Counted from the stretch's first letter, positions 39,784-49,816 are shown. The stretch: DNA of 64,000 bases from Psychrobacter sp. JCM 18900 (GCF_904846625.1 NZ_CAJHBL010000001.1:124001-188000), one strand, 5' to 3'. Numbers and translations are program-made. Notes: generated by a model not told the origin, from the letters alone.

Positions 39784-40713
39784 ATGGCAATCGACGTAGT
39801 GGTCAACCAACGGCATTTGCAGATTCAGCTCAAACAGCTAGAAACAGTATGGCATACGGTGATTAACGGTTATAACTTAAGCCAAGCGGCGACTGTGCTA
39901 CATACCAGTCAATCAAGCTTATCAAAGCATATTGCTGCACTAGAAAATCAGTTAAAGACGGAAGTGTTTGTGCGTCAAGGCAAACGCCTGACAGGACTGA
40001 CTACCATGGGCACAGCGCTCATGCCTCATATCGAGTCTATCTTTGCTGAAATTCGTACCATAGAAAACCTCAGTCTAGATTTTAATAATCCAAACATCGG
40101 TACGCTGACGATTGCCACCACTCACACACAAGCGCGTTATGTACTGCCGCAAGTGGTTAAAGAGTTTAAAGATCGTTTCCCTAAAGTGAATTTGATTTTG
40201 CAACAGGCAGATCCTGAGACCATCGCTCAGATGGTCATCCGTGGTCAAGCCGATATCGGTATCGCCACTGAGTCCCTGCTACATAACAACTATCTTAGAT
40301 GCTATCGTTACTATGACTGGACGCATCGCGTGATCGTACCAAGTGATCACGAACTGGCTAGTCAAGAGTCTATTGACCTGCCCACGCTTGCCAGCTATCC
40401 GATTGTGACTTATCACGGTGGTTTCACAGGGCGCGGCGCGATTGACAAGACGTTTGATGAAGCAGGATTAGAGCCGGATATTGTATTAGCGGCACTTGAT
40501 GCCGATGTGATCAGCACCTATGTCGGTCTGGGCCTAGGTATTGGTATCATCGCAGAAATGGCATTTGAGCCAAGTCATTATCAAAACCTGACGGCCATCC
40601 CCGTCGATCATTTTGGCCGCTTTACCAGCTGGATGGCGGTACGTGATGATGCAGAAATCCGTCAATATGGTCGCGCTTTCATGGAGCTATGTCAAAAGCA
40701 ATTTGCAAATTAA
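39784..40713 (+). CDS. LysR-type regulator, CysB-like
   Basis: 309 aa. The N-terminal winged helix (NLSQAATVLHTSQSSLSKHIAALENQL) is followed by a periplasmic-binding-protein-like effector domain. TIATTHTQARYVLP, TYHGGFTGRGAIDKTF and ALDADVISTYVGLGLGIGIIA are the ligand-pocket signatures of CysB/Cbl, which respond to N-acetylserine or sulfate signals. It is therefore predicted to control sulfur assimilation genes rather than katG, despite its position. It is a single gene between katG and the PQQ dehydrogenase, and no classical target gene is adjacent. Confidence 0.88.
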   Translation: MAIDVVVNQRHLQIQLKQLETVWHTVINGYNLSQAATVLHTSQSSLSKHIAALENQLKTEVFVRQGKRLTGLTTMGTALMPHIESIFAEIRTIENLSLDFNNPNIGTLTIATTHTQARYVLPQVVKEFKDRFPKVNLILQQADPETIAQMVIRGQADIGIATESLLHNNYLRCYRYYDWTHRVIVPSDHELASQESIDLPTLASYPIVTYHGGFTGRGAIDKTFDEAGLEPDIVLAALDADVISTYVGLGLGIGIIAEMAFEPSHYQNLTAIPVDHFGRFTSWMAVRDDAEIRQYGRAFMELCQKQFAN

Positions 40714-40910
40714 TGAGCATTTGTTAAATAAAGTATCTCAGACTTGCTCACCCTTACTAGACTGAGCTGTGGATGATAAAATAGATTCTAGAACGTTATT
40801 CAATGTTTCTTTTATATATTATTCACACTTGTATTGATATTTGGTCGAATAAAGTTGACTAAATATCAATACATATTAACTTGCTCTTTTGTAAACAGGT
40901 GATACCGCTC

Positions 40911-43454
40911 ATGGAAAAATTCGTAGCGATCATTATGGCAATTTTTGCCGCCCCTCTACTCATTGGCGGCGCTTATTTATTGTCCTTAGGCGGTAGTCCT
41001 TACTACCTTATTGCTGGCGTTATTATACTAACGACAGCTTTTTTATTGTTCAAAAAACACTGGAGTGCTTACGGGCTATATGCGCTATTTATCGTAGCAA
41101 CCATGGCTTGGGCGCTTTGGGAATCTGGGTTCTATTGGTGGGCGCTAGCACCTCGAGTTGGCTTCCCGCTCATCTTCGGTTTGCTCATGCTACTGCCATG
41201 GGTATCCAACAAGATGCGTGGGCCTAAAACTCAAGTAGCCGCAAATGCTGCAGCTAATACATCAACCACAAACACTGTTAAGAAAAGCCCTCTGTATTAT
41301 TGGGGACTGCTCGTAAGCGTGGCCGTAGGGGCACTACTCTCTTTTGGTAGTCTAGCCAACAATGCCACTGACAAACTCGGTGAGCTTGATTTGACTGCTG
41401 CAAATGATGACGAGCAAAACGTCAGCTCAGATGAGACGTCAGCTAACCTTGGTGACCCATTATCAAACGGTCAGCAAACGCCAGATGGCGAGTGGAGCGC
41501 GTATGGTCGTACTGATTATGGTCAGCGCTACTCACCTCTCGATAAAATTAATACCGATAATGTCAAAGATTTAGAGCTAGCATGGCAAATCCAAACAGGT
41601 GATGTCAAAGGGCCTAACGATGTCGGTGAGACAACTTATCAGGCAACACCATTGAAAATCGGCAATGGCTTATACCTATGTACCCCTCATAACTGGGTAC
41701 TAGCGCTAGATGCCGACTCTGGTGAGACGCTGTGGAAGTTTGATCCTCAAGTAGAGGAAAACTTACAACGCCAGCATCAAACCTGTCGCGGTGTGTCTTA
41801 TTATGCTGGTCAAGCAACCAGTCCTGACCCTATCTCTACCGCTGCTAATAATTCAGCAGAGAATAGCAACAGTACAGCTAGCCCCGTGCAAGTACAGAAA
41901 ATTGCTGGCAATACCTTTGAAAACGCATCTAAGCAATGCGATGCCAAGATATTTATCCCAACTTCTGATGCGAAACTATATGCACTCGATCCAAATACTG
42001 GGCAACGCTGCCAAGATTTTGGTGATGATGGTGCACTAGACTTGATGCATAACATGCCGTTCAATCAAGCAGGTTACTATTATTCTACGTCACCACCAGT
42101 TATCGCGGGTGATACCATTATCGTCGCTGGTGCTGTCAATGATAACTATGATGTTAACTCGCCATCTGGTGTGATCCGTGCGTATGATGTCAATACTGGT
42201 GAGCTTCTTTGGAACTGGGACTCAGGCGATCCTGATAATACAGCGCCTTTCGATGTCAATGATCCAACCCAAACTTATAAGACCAGTTCGCCAAATTCAT
42301 GGTCAGTCGCTACTGCCGACGAAGAGCTTGGATTGGCATATTTCCCTATGGGTAACCGTACGCCGGATCAGCTAGGCAGTTATCGAAATGCCGCTGAAGA
42401 AAAATATGCAACGTCTGTTGTCGCTCTAGATATCGAGACTGGTGAAGCACGCTGGGTTCAGCAGTTTGTCCATCATGACCTTTGGGACATGGACACGCCT
42501 GCTCAGCCAACCTTACTTGATCTAGATACGGCCGACGGTGTACAGCCTGCGCTGGTTGTACCAACCAAACAAGGCGATGTATACGTCTTGAACCGCGCAA
42601 CGGGTGAGCCTATTGTACCGATTAAAGAGCGTCCTGCACCGCAAGGCTATCTCATAGCGGGAGAGCACGCAGCGCCAACTCAGCCTTACTCTGGCTTGAG
42701 CTTTGAGCCTGAACCACTGACTGAAAAAGACATGTGGGGTGCCAGTCTCGTTGATCAAATGATGTGCCGTATTGAGTTCAATCAGCTCAATTATGATGGT
42801 CGCTATACCCCGCCATCAACCAATGGTAGCTTGGTCTATCCTGGTAACTTTGGTACCTTCAACTGGGGCGGTATTGCAGTCGATCCTGAGAATGGCGTGA
42901 TGTTCGGTATGCCGACTTACTTGGCATTTACCTCAAAACTCATTCCTAGAGACACGTTGGGCGATGCAGAGACCAATAAAGGCGAGCAAGGCGTCAATGC
43001 CAATGAAGGTGCGGATTATGCAGTAGAATTAGGTCCCTTCTTGTCACCATTAGGCGTGCCATGTCAGCAGCCACCATGGGGCACGATTGCTGGTGCTGAT
43101 CTAGCCACAGGTGATATCGCTTATCAACGCAAAAATGGTACGGTACAAGACTTGTCTCCTATTCCTATCAAACTGGAATTGGGCGTACCTGGTATCGGTG
43201 GACCTATCATCACCAAAGGTGGCGTAGCGTTCTTGTCAGCGGCGACAGAAAACAACTTCCGAGCTTATGACTTGAAAAATGGCGACGTGCTATGGAATGT
43301 CCGTATTCCAGCAGGTGGTCAAGCCACGCCAATGACTTACTTGAACTCTAAAGGTGAGCAAATGGTCGTATTGGTCGCAGGTGGTCATGGTTCAGTTGGA
43401 ACAACCATTGGTGATTATGTCTTAGCTTACAAGCTTGGTGACCAAGATAAATAG
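40911..43454 (+). CDS. Membrane-bound PQQ-dependent dehydrogenase (glucose/quinate/shikimate family)
   Basis: About 847 aa. Five hydrophobic segments in the first 120 residues anchor it in the inner membrane, with another at about 145-165. The large periplasmic beta-propeller starts at EWSAYGRTDYGQRYSPL. It contains the W-motif segments LALDADSGETLWKFDP, YALDPNTG, VHHDLWDMDTPAQPTLLDLD and FNWGGIAVDP. The family passes electrons from the sugar or cyclic acid to ubiquinone. Glucose dehydrogenase and quinate dehydrogenase cannot be separated by eye. No pqq genes are in the window, so the cofactor must come from elsewhere. ATG 40911 has AGGTGA upstream; a TTG ten codons earlier is unlikely. Confidence 0.9.
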   Translation: MEKFVAIIMAIFAAPLLIGGAYLLSLGGSPYYLIAGVIILTTAFLLFKKHWSAYGLYALFIVATMAWALWESGFYWWALAPRVGFPLIFGLLMLLPWVSNKMRGPKTQVAANAAANTSTTNTVKKSPLYYWGLLVSVAVGALLSFGSLANNATDKLGELDLTAANDDEQNVSSDETSANLGDPLSNGQQTPDGEWSAYGRTDYGQRYSPLDKINTDNVKDLELAWQIQTGDVKGPNDVGETTYQATPLKIGNGLYLCTPHNWVLALDADSGETLWKFDPQVEENLQRQHQTCRGVSYYAGQATSPDPISTAANNSAENSNSTASPVQVQKIAGNTFENASKQCDAKIFIPTSDAKLYALDPNTGQRCQDFGDDGALDLMHNMPFNQAGYYYSTSPPVIAGDTIIVAGAVNDNYDVNSPSGVIRAYDVNTGELLWNWDSGDPDNTAPFDVNDPTQTYKTSSPNSWSVATADEELGLAYFPMGNRTPDQLGSYRNAAEEKYATSVVALDIETGEARWVQQFVHHDLWDMDTPAQPTLLDLDTADGVQPALVVPTKQGDVYVLNRATGEPIVPIKERPAPQGYLIAGEHAAPTQPYSGLSFEPEPLTEKDMWGASLVDQMMCRIEFNQLNYDGRYTPPSTNGSLVYPGNFGTFNWGGIAVDPENGVMFGMPTYLAFTSKLIPRDTLGDAETNKGEQGVNANEGADYAVELGPFLSPLGVPCQQPPWGTIAGADLATGDIAYQRKNGTVQDLSPIPIKLELGVPGIGGPIITKGGVAFLSAATENNFRAYDLKNGDVLWNVRIPAGGQATPMTYLNSKGEQMVVLVAGGHGSVGTTIGDYVLAYKLGDQDK

Positions 43455-43801
43455 TATTGCATTTAGTTCTTAAGATAATGATTATTCAATTTATTATTAT
43501 CTTATAATCGACTAATTAGAGAAGCAGGTAACCTAGGTTGCCTGCTTTTTTTAATGCCATCTTTTTTTAATGCCCTAATATAATGCTGTTAAATCCTTTT
43601 ATGACCTTACTTACGGTTTATTTATCGCTTATTTTGACCAACGACAACCTTTATAAATACGGCGTAATAATTGTTAAGTGAGCTTAAAAACAGAGTTAGC
43701 TGGCTTTGTTATGATTCATTAACAGTGACTAGCGGCACTTGAAACTACCACTGTCTATAAGCATATCAGTAGAAAATAATTTACACACTACTGGAACATT
43801 T
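43455..43801. other. Intergenic region after the PQQ dehydrogenase
   Basis: About 350 bases. It contains the terminator at 43521-43554, a short direct repeat (TTTTTTTAATGCC twice, from about 43545) and presumed promoter DNA of the next gene. Confidence 0.55.
43521..43554 (+). terminator. Rho-independent terminator after the PQQ dehydrogenase gene
   Basis: AAGCAGGTAACC / GGTTGCCTGCTT stem with one G.U pair, followed by a T-run. Confidence 0.88.
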
Positions 43802-44803
43802 ATGAGTAATAAAATCCCTTTATCTTTTTTAGATCTTGCGCCTGTCCCTCAAGGCAAAACCATCGCTGAAGGCATCGCCCAAACGGTGGAAACCGCGCAG
43901 CAAGCGGAAAAATCAGGCTTAAACCGCTACTGGATGGCAGAGCATCACAATATGCCCGGTATTGCCAGTGCAGCTACTTCAGTACTACTATCGCATATCG
44001 GTAGTCAAACCGACCGTATCCGTATCGGTGCTGGCGGCGTTATGCTACCGAACCATGCCCCTCTCGTGATTGCCGAGCAGTTTGGTACTTTGCAGGCATT
44101 ATATGGCGACCGTGTAGACTTAGGTTTAGGCCGTGCGCCTGGTACTGATGGAGCGACGTTTCAGGCACTTCGTCGACAAATGAAAGATGCAGAACGCTTC
44201 CCACAAGATGTGCAAGAGCTGATGTATTTCCTAGGTAATGATACAGATGGCAGTCCTGTACAGGCATTTCCTGGCGCAAAATCAGGCATACCGATTTGGA
44301 TATTAGGCTCTTCTCTATTTGGTGCGACCTTGGCTGCACATTTAGGACTACCTTATGTGTTTGCCTCTCACTTCGCTCCGCAAATGCTTGGACAAGCAAT
44401 TGAGGCTTACCGTGAACAGTTCAAACCATCTGTCTATCTAGATAAGCCTTATGTGATGCTGGCTGCAAACCTATTGTTGGCTGATGATGATGCGACCGCG
44501 CAGTATCACTTTACCTCAGCACAGCAAAGCTTTGTACGTCTGCGCCGTGGCGAAACAGGTCAAATGCCTAAGCCTACTCACGATATGGACGGTATCTGGA
44601 GCCAAGCAGAGAAAATGATGGTAGACAATGCATTGTCAGTATCATTCATTGGCTCTGTTGACACGGTCAAACCAAGACTCGCTGCATTTTTAGCAACCTA
44701 TCAGCCAGATGAGCTGATTGTGACGGCCAATATTTATGACCAAGCCGCCCGTATCCGTTCACTTGAACTTACACCGGAGCTAAACTTATTTACTTTACAA
44801 TGA
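43802..44803 (+). CDS. LLM-class (luciferase-like) flavin-dependent oxidoreductase
   Basis: 333 aa, bacterial luciferase-like monooxygenase fold. SFLDLAPVPQGKT at the N-terminus, RYWMAEHHNMPGIASAA, IRIGAGGVMLPNHAPLVIAEQFG and VDLGLGRAPGTD are characteristic of the luciferase family oxidoreductase group 1 (YhbW-like). It should use reduced FMN and oxygen; the substrate is unknown. The longer frame begins at a TTG (43739) without support; ATG 43802 matches the family N-terminus. Confidence 0.9.
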   Translation: MSNKIPLSFLDLAPVPQGKTIAEGIAQTVETAQQAEKSGLNRYWMAEHHNMPGIASAATSVLLSHIGSQTDRIRIGAGGVMLPNHAPLVIAEQFGTLQALYGDRVDLGLGRAPGTDGATFQALRRQMKDAERFPQDVQELMYFLGNDTDGSPVQAFPGAKSGIPIWILGSSLFGATLAAHLGLPYVFASHFAPQMLGQAIEAYREQFKPSVYLDKPYVMLAANLLLADDDATAQYHFTSAQQSFVRLRRGETGQMPKPTHDMDGIWSQAEKMMVDNALSVSFIGSVDTVKPRLAAFLATYQPDELIVTANIYDQAARIRSLELTPELNLFTLQ

Positions 44804-44827
44804 AATGAGACGCTTGCATAATTATTG

Positions 44828-45016
44828 ATGAACCTTAACTGGATTTTTGACATGGAAGCAACTCCCATTATCGGTGCATCGCTCATGATTGGCTCGTCGA
44901 TATTTATGTATATCATCGCCTTTCTTGCAGTTATGGCTATCGGTGGTTATCTGACCTATCGTACTAGTCCAAAGCGCAAGCAGCGCCGTGAAGACAAGCG
45001 TAATAGTGAACGCTAG
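44828..45016 (+). CDS. Small single-pass membrane protein, unknown
   Basis: 62 aa. It has one transmembrane helix (about residues 18-42, MIGSSIFMYIIAFLAVMAIGG) followed by a strongly basic tail (SPKRKQRREDKRNSER), which would be cytoplasmic by the positive-inside rule. I do not recognise a family. No clear Shine-Dalgarno precedes the ATG, and an internal ATG at 44852 is an alternative start. A good terminator immediately downstream supports it as a real gene, perhaps cotranscribed with the flavin monooxygenase 24 bases upstream. Confidence 0.58.
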   Translation: MNLNWIFDMEATPIIGASLMIGSSIFMYIIAFLAVMAIGGYLTYRTSPKRKQRREDKRNSER

Positions 45017-45025
45017 ATTAATACC

Positions 45026-45064
45026 AAAAGCCCTCTTTTCTTATTTGAAAAGAGGGCTTTTTTA
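45026..45064. terminator. Bidirectional rho-independent terminator
   Basis: AAAAGCCCTCTTTTC / GAAAAGAGGGCTTTT stem with a short TTATTT-type loop and a T-run, between the small membrane protein gene and the convergent AEC transporter gene. Confidence 0.92.
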
Positions 45065-45126
45065 AGGCTATCAAAGTTAGATAAAGCGGAAGTACTCACT
45101 TATTTAAAAATAGTACAAAATCTGCA

Positions 45127-46086
45127 TTACATCAGTCCAAGCGCACGTAACGTCGCTGCCCCAATCGCCATACCAAACATGCCGACAACAGTGGTAAATG
45201 CCAAAATATTAGCCGCCAATACATCATTGCCACCCATTGCTTTTGCCATGACATAGCTGGCTGCAGCTGTTGGTGATGCGACCATCAAGAACAACACCCC
45301 CATATGCACGCCTGATAATCCAAAGCCAAGTCCAACAGCGATAGCAATCAATGGTGCAATGACAATTCGCCCAATACTCGCCTGCATGGATAAGCCTGAA
45401 GGATGCAACATAGACTTTAGGTTAATACTAGCACCCGCACATATCAGTGCTAGCGGCAGAGCCACTGCTGCTAATAAGTCGCCAGTGGTATGAATCACCC
45501 CAGTAAGCGGTGGTAGCGGCAATGCTTTATAGACGAATGCGCCGACCAATGCCAAAATTAGAGGATTGGTCAGTAATTTTTTCACAATCATCGTACCGCG
45601 ACTAATCCATGTGTCATCCATGCTTTTGGATACGCGGCTCAAGGTAATGACCGCCAAAATATTAAACAGTATCGTCACCACGCCCATATAGACAGCACCG
45701 ATACTTAATCCTTGCGCGCCATAAGCATTAGCCACGGTTGCAAGGCCAATGATGGCCATGTTGCTACGGAATACGCCTTGTACAAACACACCTTGGTCTT
45801 TAGGACGCTTGACGAAGCGTTTGGCATAAAACTCTGCGCCAATAAATAATATAAACGTCACCAAGATACCAACAAGGATAAGCGTAATTTGCTTACCATA
45901 ATCGACGTCGCTATCGACCACGCTAAAAAACAATAAACACGGCAAGCAATAATTAAAGACAAAACTTGATGCCTGATCGATAAAAGTTTGGCTTGCTTCA
46001 CCACGTCGTTGCATAAAAAAACCCAACCACATTAAGGCAAGGTTGGGTAAGACAATGGTAATAGCAAAAACAATAGCATCAATCAT
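45127..46086 (-). CDS. AEC family transporter (auxin efflux carrier-like permease)
   Basis: 319 aa with about ten hydrophobic segments in two five-helix halves, as in AEC/MleP-like permeases. PNLALMWLGFFMQRRG, SFVFNYCLPCLLFFSV and the late ASPTAAASYVMAKAMGGN with the family's helix-breaking region are visible. Bacterial members move small carboxylates such as malonate or malate; the substrate here is unknown. It is an isolated gene downstream of mnmG on the same strand, separated by a terminator. Confidence 0.88.
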   Translation of the reverse strand: MIDAIVFAITIVLPNLALMWLGFFMQRRGEASQTFIDQASSFVFNYCLPCLLFFSVVDSDVDYGKQITLILVGILVTFILFIGAEFYAKRFVKRPKDQGVFVQGVFRSNMAIIGLATVANAYGAQGLSIGAVYMGVVTILFNILAVITLSRVSKSMDDTWISRGTMIVKKLLTNPLILALVGAFVYKALPLPPLTGVIHTTGDLLAAVALPLALICAGASINLKSMLHPSGLSMQASIGRIVIAPLIAIAVGLGFGLSGVHMGVLFLMVASPTAAASYVMAKAMGGNDVLAANILAFTTVVGMFGMAIGAATLRALGLM

Positions 46087-46243
46087 AAGTAGACTCAGTT
46101 CGGTGACAAGCCCATGAATATATGGACATCAGCGAGACAAATTAACAAGTAGTAAGAAAATTTACTGACCTAGTATAGAGACAAAGTAGCAAGTAGGACA
46201 AGGCTACATATGATTTTCTTTCAAAATCGATCGTTTTTTTTGA

Positions 46244-46280
46244 TAAACAAAAGCCCGTAACGAAATATCGTTACGGGCTA
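46244..46280 (-). terminator. Rho-independent terminator after mnmG
   Basis: AAGCCCGTAACGA / TCGTTACGGGCT stem; on the minus strand it is followed by TTTTGTTT. It lies about 45 bases after the mnmG stop. Confidence 0.85.
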
Positions 46281-46326
46281 TTTATACTATAAGTGCTTTA
46301 TTATAAAAGGCTTTATTGCATAGCTA

Positions 46327-48222
46327 TTATGAGTCCAATGCCGCTTTTGCTTTTTTATGCTTTTTAACCGTCATTGCCAACAACTGAATAGCAGCAGGGG
46401 TTACACCGCTTACGCGTCCCGCTTGAGCTAGCGTCGCAGGACGAATTTGCGTAAGTTTCTGTACTATCTCATTCGATAGACCTGACACGATACTATAATC
46501 AAAATCTAGCGGCAGCGCCGTGTTTTCTAAACGCTTCATTTGATCAATATCTTCTTGTTGACGGTCGATATAGCCAGCATATTTGACAGAAATCTCTATC
46601 TGCTCACCCACTTGTGCATCAACAGTTGAGTCAGTGATAGCTGCGATATCGGCAAAATGTATTTGCGGACGCTTTAGCAAATCAAAGGCAGTCGACTCTT
46701 TAGACAACACTTCACCCGTTTGCTCAGTCACTTGCTTACCTAAAGCATTAGCAGGCGTGGCCCACATATCTTTTAGGCGTGAAGTTTCTGTCGCAATGGC
46801 TTCCATTTTCTCTTGATAGGCTTGCCAGCGTACATCGTCTACCAGACCTAGCTTACGACCAGTCTCAGTCAAACGCTGATCTGCATTGTCTTCACGTAGC
46901 AATAAACGATATTCTGCACGGCTCGTAAACATACGATACGGCTCGGTAGTACCGTGGGTAATCAAGTCATCGACAAGCACACCGAGATACGCTTCATCGC
47001 GGCGCGGGGTCCATGTGTCAAACTCGCTATTATTAGTAGTGACCAATGCTGCGTTGGTACCTGCGAGCAAACCTTGTACGCCCGCTTCTTCGTAACCAGT
47101 TGTACCATTAATTTGACCCGCAAAGTACAGACGATCAATCGACTTGGTCTCAAGCGTTGGCTTGAGATTTTGCGGATCAAAATAATCATACTCGATGGCA
47201 TAGCCTGGGCGAGTAATATGCGCGTTCTCTAAGCCTTTCATACTGTGAATGAAGTCTAACTGTACATCAAACGGCAAACTGGTTGAGATACCATTTGGAT
47301 ACAACTCATGTGTGGTCAAACCTTCTGGCTCGATGAAAATCTGATGGCTGTCCTTATCTGCAAAACGATGGATTTTGTCTTCAATCGATGGGCAATAACG
47401 CGGACCTACGCCTTCGATTTTGCCAGAGAACATTGGTGAACGGTCAAGGTTTTCACGAATAATGTCATGAGTACGCGCATTGGTATGGGTTATATAACAA
47501 TTGACCTGCTCAGGATGCATAGAGACGTCACCCATATAGCTCATCACTGGCAACGGCGTATCACCCGGCTGTACAGTCATCACGCTGAAATCAACACTAC
47601 GCGCATCGATACGTGCCGGCGTACCTGTCTTCAGACGACCGACTGGCAGCTTAAGCTCACGTAGACGATCTGCCAACTTGATAGAAGGCTGATCCCCTGC
47701 ACGGCCACCCTTTGAGTTCTCTAAACCAATATGAATGACACCGCCCAAGAAAGTCCCTGAGGTCAATACCACTGTTTCGGTCTTAAAGACAATACCTGTA
47801 GAAGTCACAACAGCCGTTGCGCGGCCATTTTCGACTAAGATATCATCAGCAGCTTGCTGGAATATATCTAGGTTTGGCTGGTTTTCTAGCGTATGGCGGA
47901 TAGCTGCTTTATACAAGATGCGATCTGCTTGCGCACGCGTGGCACGAACGGCAGCCCCTTTACGGCTGTTCAATACGCGGAACTGAATACCTGCTTTATC
48001 CGTTGCCAATGCCATTGCACCGCCCAACGCATCAATCTCACGTACTAGATGCGATTTACCGATACCGCCAATCGCAGGGTTACAACTCATCTGCCCGAGC
48101 GTCTCAATATTATGCGTCAACAATAAGGTCTGTGCGCCCATACGTGCAGCCGCCAGAGCAGCTTCTGTACCAGCATGACCACCGCCGATCACTATCACGT
48201 CGTAATGTTTTGGGTATTGCAT
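46327..48222 (-). CDS. mnmG: tRNA uridine-34 5-carboxymethylaminomethyl-modifying subunit MnmG
   Basis: 631 aa FAD protein that with MnmE (TrmE) makes the (c)mnm5 group on U34. The FAD-binding [21 protein letters not shown], the [24 protein letters not shown] block, the catalytic-Cys region [13 protein letters not shown] and the C-terminal tRNA-binding helical domain ([15 protein letters not shown]) are all present. ATG 48222 is chosen because GTGAGG lies upstream at good spacing; the frame is open 21 codons further. Together with tusDCBE and mnmA in this window it covers most of the mnm5s2U34 pathway. Confidence 0.97.
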   Translation of the reverse strand: MQYPKHYDVIVIGGGHAGTEAALAAARMGAQTLLLTHNIETLGQMSCNPAIGGIGKSHLVREIDALGGAMALATDKAGIQFRVLNSRKGAAVRATRAQADRILYKAAIRHTLENQPNLDIFQQAADDILVENGRATAVVTSTGIVFKTETVVLTSGTFLGGVIHIGLENSKGGRAGDQPSIKLADRLRELKLPVGRLKTGTPARIDARSVDFSVMTVQPGDTPLPVMSYMGDVSMHPEQVNCYITHTNARTHDIIRENLDRSPMFSGKIEGVGPRYCPSIEDKIHRFADKDSHQIFIEPEGLTTHELYPNGISTSLPFDVQLDFIHSMKGLENAHITRPGYAIEYDYFDPQNLKPTLETKSIDRLYFAGQINGTTGYEEAGVQGLLAGTNAALVTTNNSEFDTWTPRRDEAYLGVLVDDLITHGTTEPYRMFTSRAEYRLLLREDNADQRLTETGRKLGLVDDVRWQAYQEKMEAIATETSRLKDMWATPANALGKQVTEQTGEVLSKESTAFDLLKRPQIHFADIAAITDSTVDAQVGEQIEISVKYAGYIDRQQEDIDQMKRLENTALPLDFDYSIVSGLSNEIVQKLTQIRPATLAQAGRVSGVTPAAIQLLAMTVKKHKKAKAALDS

Positions 48223-48650
48223 GTGTGCCTCACTTGACTCATAACGCTGCTGATTGCCATATCCTATGTTCAAATAAGAAAACAATCAGCAAATAAACGT
48301 CAGTCGAATTTATAAGAAGATAACGACTCAGATAAGTCGTTCATAATTGGTTAGGGCGTGTTCTTATTTTGAAAATGGTAATAAAAATGAGGTAAATTGC
48401 AGTCAAGCAAGGAAAATAGCGCAGATAATATCAGGATATTAACCAGCTATTTGACATAGTTTGGCAATATTTAACCATTTTTAGCCCATTCAGATGCTTT
48501 TGTTCAGATTAAGGACACGCCCTGAATAACCCATAATTATAACAATTTTTTGATACTTAAAAAACGTTAGAACAAAAACTATTAAAATTAAGCGAAAAGC
48601 TTTCTACTCTGGTGACTATCTTACTAGTTGTTGCCTTACTAATGCCTATT
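48223..48650. other. Intergenic region upstream of mnmG containing a MITE-like element
   Basis: About 430 bases. The central part (48351-48525) is the inverted-repeat element listed separately; the rest is AT-rich flanking DNA that should hold the mnmG promoter on the minus strand. Confidence 0.6.
48351..48525. mobile_element. MITE-like element (about 175 bp) with terminal inverted repeats
   Basis: The left end TTAGGGCGTGTTCTTA and right end TAAGGACACGCCCTGAA are inverted copies (13 of 14 core bases match). The interior has further hairpin potential (AAATAGC...GCTATTT, AATATCAGGATATT) and no ORF, as expected for a non-autonomous element. Flanks read ATAATTGG on the left and ATAATTAT on the right, so no clean target duplication is visible. 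Confidence 0.7.
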
Positions 48651-49199
48651 TTAACTATCATTTTGGTTATTATTGCCAGGGCTAAGCGGTACGATCTGAT
48701 CTGATTGCCCACTAGACAGCATATGATGACTACCATACCCTTCTGGATTAATCTGTAGATAGGCGTTCATTTGACCAATCGCCTCACCATCATCACTGGC
48801 CAAAATCTGCTCTTTGATAAGCTCAACTGGCGGTAATGGTAAGTTTTTAAGCAATGCTAAGCGCTGATGATTATCACCCTTGTTGACTACCAATTCGATA
48901 AGCTGACGGGCATCGATTGGCAAATCTGGTGTGTTTTGTGCTAAAAGTGCCAAATGATAAGCACCTGCAGGATCTTGGTCTACAACGATGCGCTGCTCGA
49001 TAGCGACATATGTCGCTTCAGTTGCACCGCCTGCCACACTAAGCTGATGAATACATTTAAGTGCTGAGTATGACTCATTATTAGCAATCTCAATAATGCG
49101 TGTCGATTCATTTTTCAAACGTTCACGGCGTTTTTCAATCGCCGCCTGCTCAGCCGCTTCTCTTTGCTCGTTTAACTGTTCGCTGGTTTGGTTATTCAT
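48651..49199 (-). CDS. Hypothetical protein with charged N-terminal coiled coil
   Basis: 182 aa, family not recognised. The first 45 residues are a Glu/Arg/Gln-rich helix (EQREAAEQAAIEKRRERLK) likely to form a coiled coil. Then come alpha-helical stretches resembling short repeats (ALKCIHQLSVAG, AYHLALLAQNTPDLPIDARQL, HQRLALLKNLPLP) and a Ser/Asn/Gln-rich tail. It has no signal peptide or transmembrane segment. AAGAGAG precedes the ATG, supporting translation. It lies between grxD and the MITE upstream of mnmG. It is probably a lineage-specific cytoplasmic protein. Confidence 0.72.
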   Translation of the reverse strand: MNNQTSEQLNEQREAAEQAAIEKRRERLKNESTRIIEIANNESYSALKCIHQLSVAGGATEATYVAIEQRIVVDQDPAGAYHLALLAQNTPDLPIDARQLIELVVNKGDNHQRLALLKNLPLPPVELIKEQILASDDGEAIGQMNAYLQINPEGYGSHHMLSSGQSDQIVPLSPGNNNQNDS

Positions 49200-49362
49200 A
49201 AAGCTCTCTTACTCATCTGATAATTATTATTTATATGGCTTGTATCTTGGACACTATATGGGGGTAAATCCTATAAAAACAACGAAGCCTAATGACATAC
49301 GCGAGTGGAAATAATAATAGGGACAATAATAAATACGGTACTAACAACACTAATAGCGACAA

Positions 49363-49401
49363 TAAAAAACCCAAATAGCCATCACATGACTATCTGGGTT
49401 T
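49363..49401 (-). terminator. Rho-independent terminator after grxD
   Basis: On the minus strand, AAACCCAGATAG / CTATTTGGGTTT forms the stem and TTTTTTATT follows. It lies about 65 bases after the grxD stop. Confidence 0.82.
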
Positions 49402-49465
49402 GCTGTGCTTGTGTCTTGCAAAGGCTAATTGGACATTAAAGACATCCAATTCACATTTTCAAGTA

Positions 49466-49816
49466 TTAAGCAGCAGGGCTGTTTGCTTCAACCAATGGCT
49501 TTAGCTCGCCTGATTGATACATTTGTAAGATGATGTCTGATCCACCCATTAGCTCACCATCAATCCATAACTGCGGAAACGTTGGCCAGTTAGCGATTTT
49601 TGGCAACGTTGCACGGATTTCTGGGTTTTCTAAAATGTTTACAAAAGCAAATGGACGACCAATCTGAGTCAACACTTCAATAGAGCGCGCAGAGAAACCA
49701 CACTGTGGAAATTGCGGTGTGCCTTTCATGTAGATAATAACTTTATTGTCACGGATTTGATCACGGATCAATTGTTCAACGTCGTTTGCAGCAGTGTTTG
49801 GGGTTTGCTCACTCAT
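49466..49816 (-). CDS. grxD: Monothiol glutaredoxin (Grx4-type)
   Basis: 116 aa. It has the monothiol CGFS active site in GTPQFPQCGFSARSIEVL, and WPTFPQLWIDGELMGGSDI binds glutathione. Grx4 proteins bridge a [2Fe-2S] cluster with BolA or each other and act in iron-sulfur trafficking. TAGGAG precedes the ATG. It is a single gene with its own terminator. Confidence 0.96.
   Translation of the reverse strand: MSEQTPNTAANDVEQLIRDQIRDNKVIIYMKGTPQFPQCGFSARSIEVLTQIGRPFAFVNILENPEIRATLPKIANWPTFPQLWIDGELMGGSDIILQMYQSGELKPLVEANSPAA

Noticed and set aside
39784..40713. LysR-type gene after katG considered as oxyR
   Set aside because: The effector domain has the CysB-type GGFTGR and ALDAD motifs and lacks the OxyR redox cysteine context; it is not divergent from katG.
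46583..48296. Several open frames antisense to mnmG
   Set aside because: They mirror the codon structure of mnmG, lack ribosome binding sites and encode nothing recognisable.
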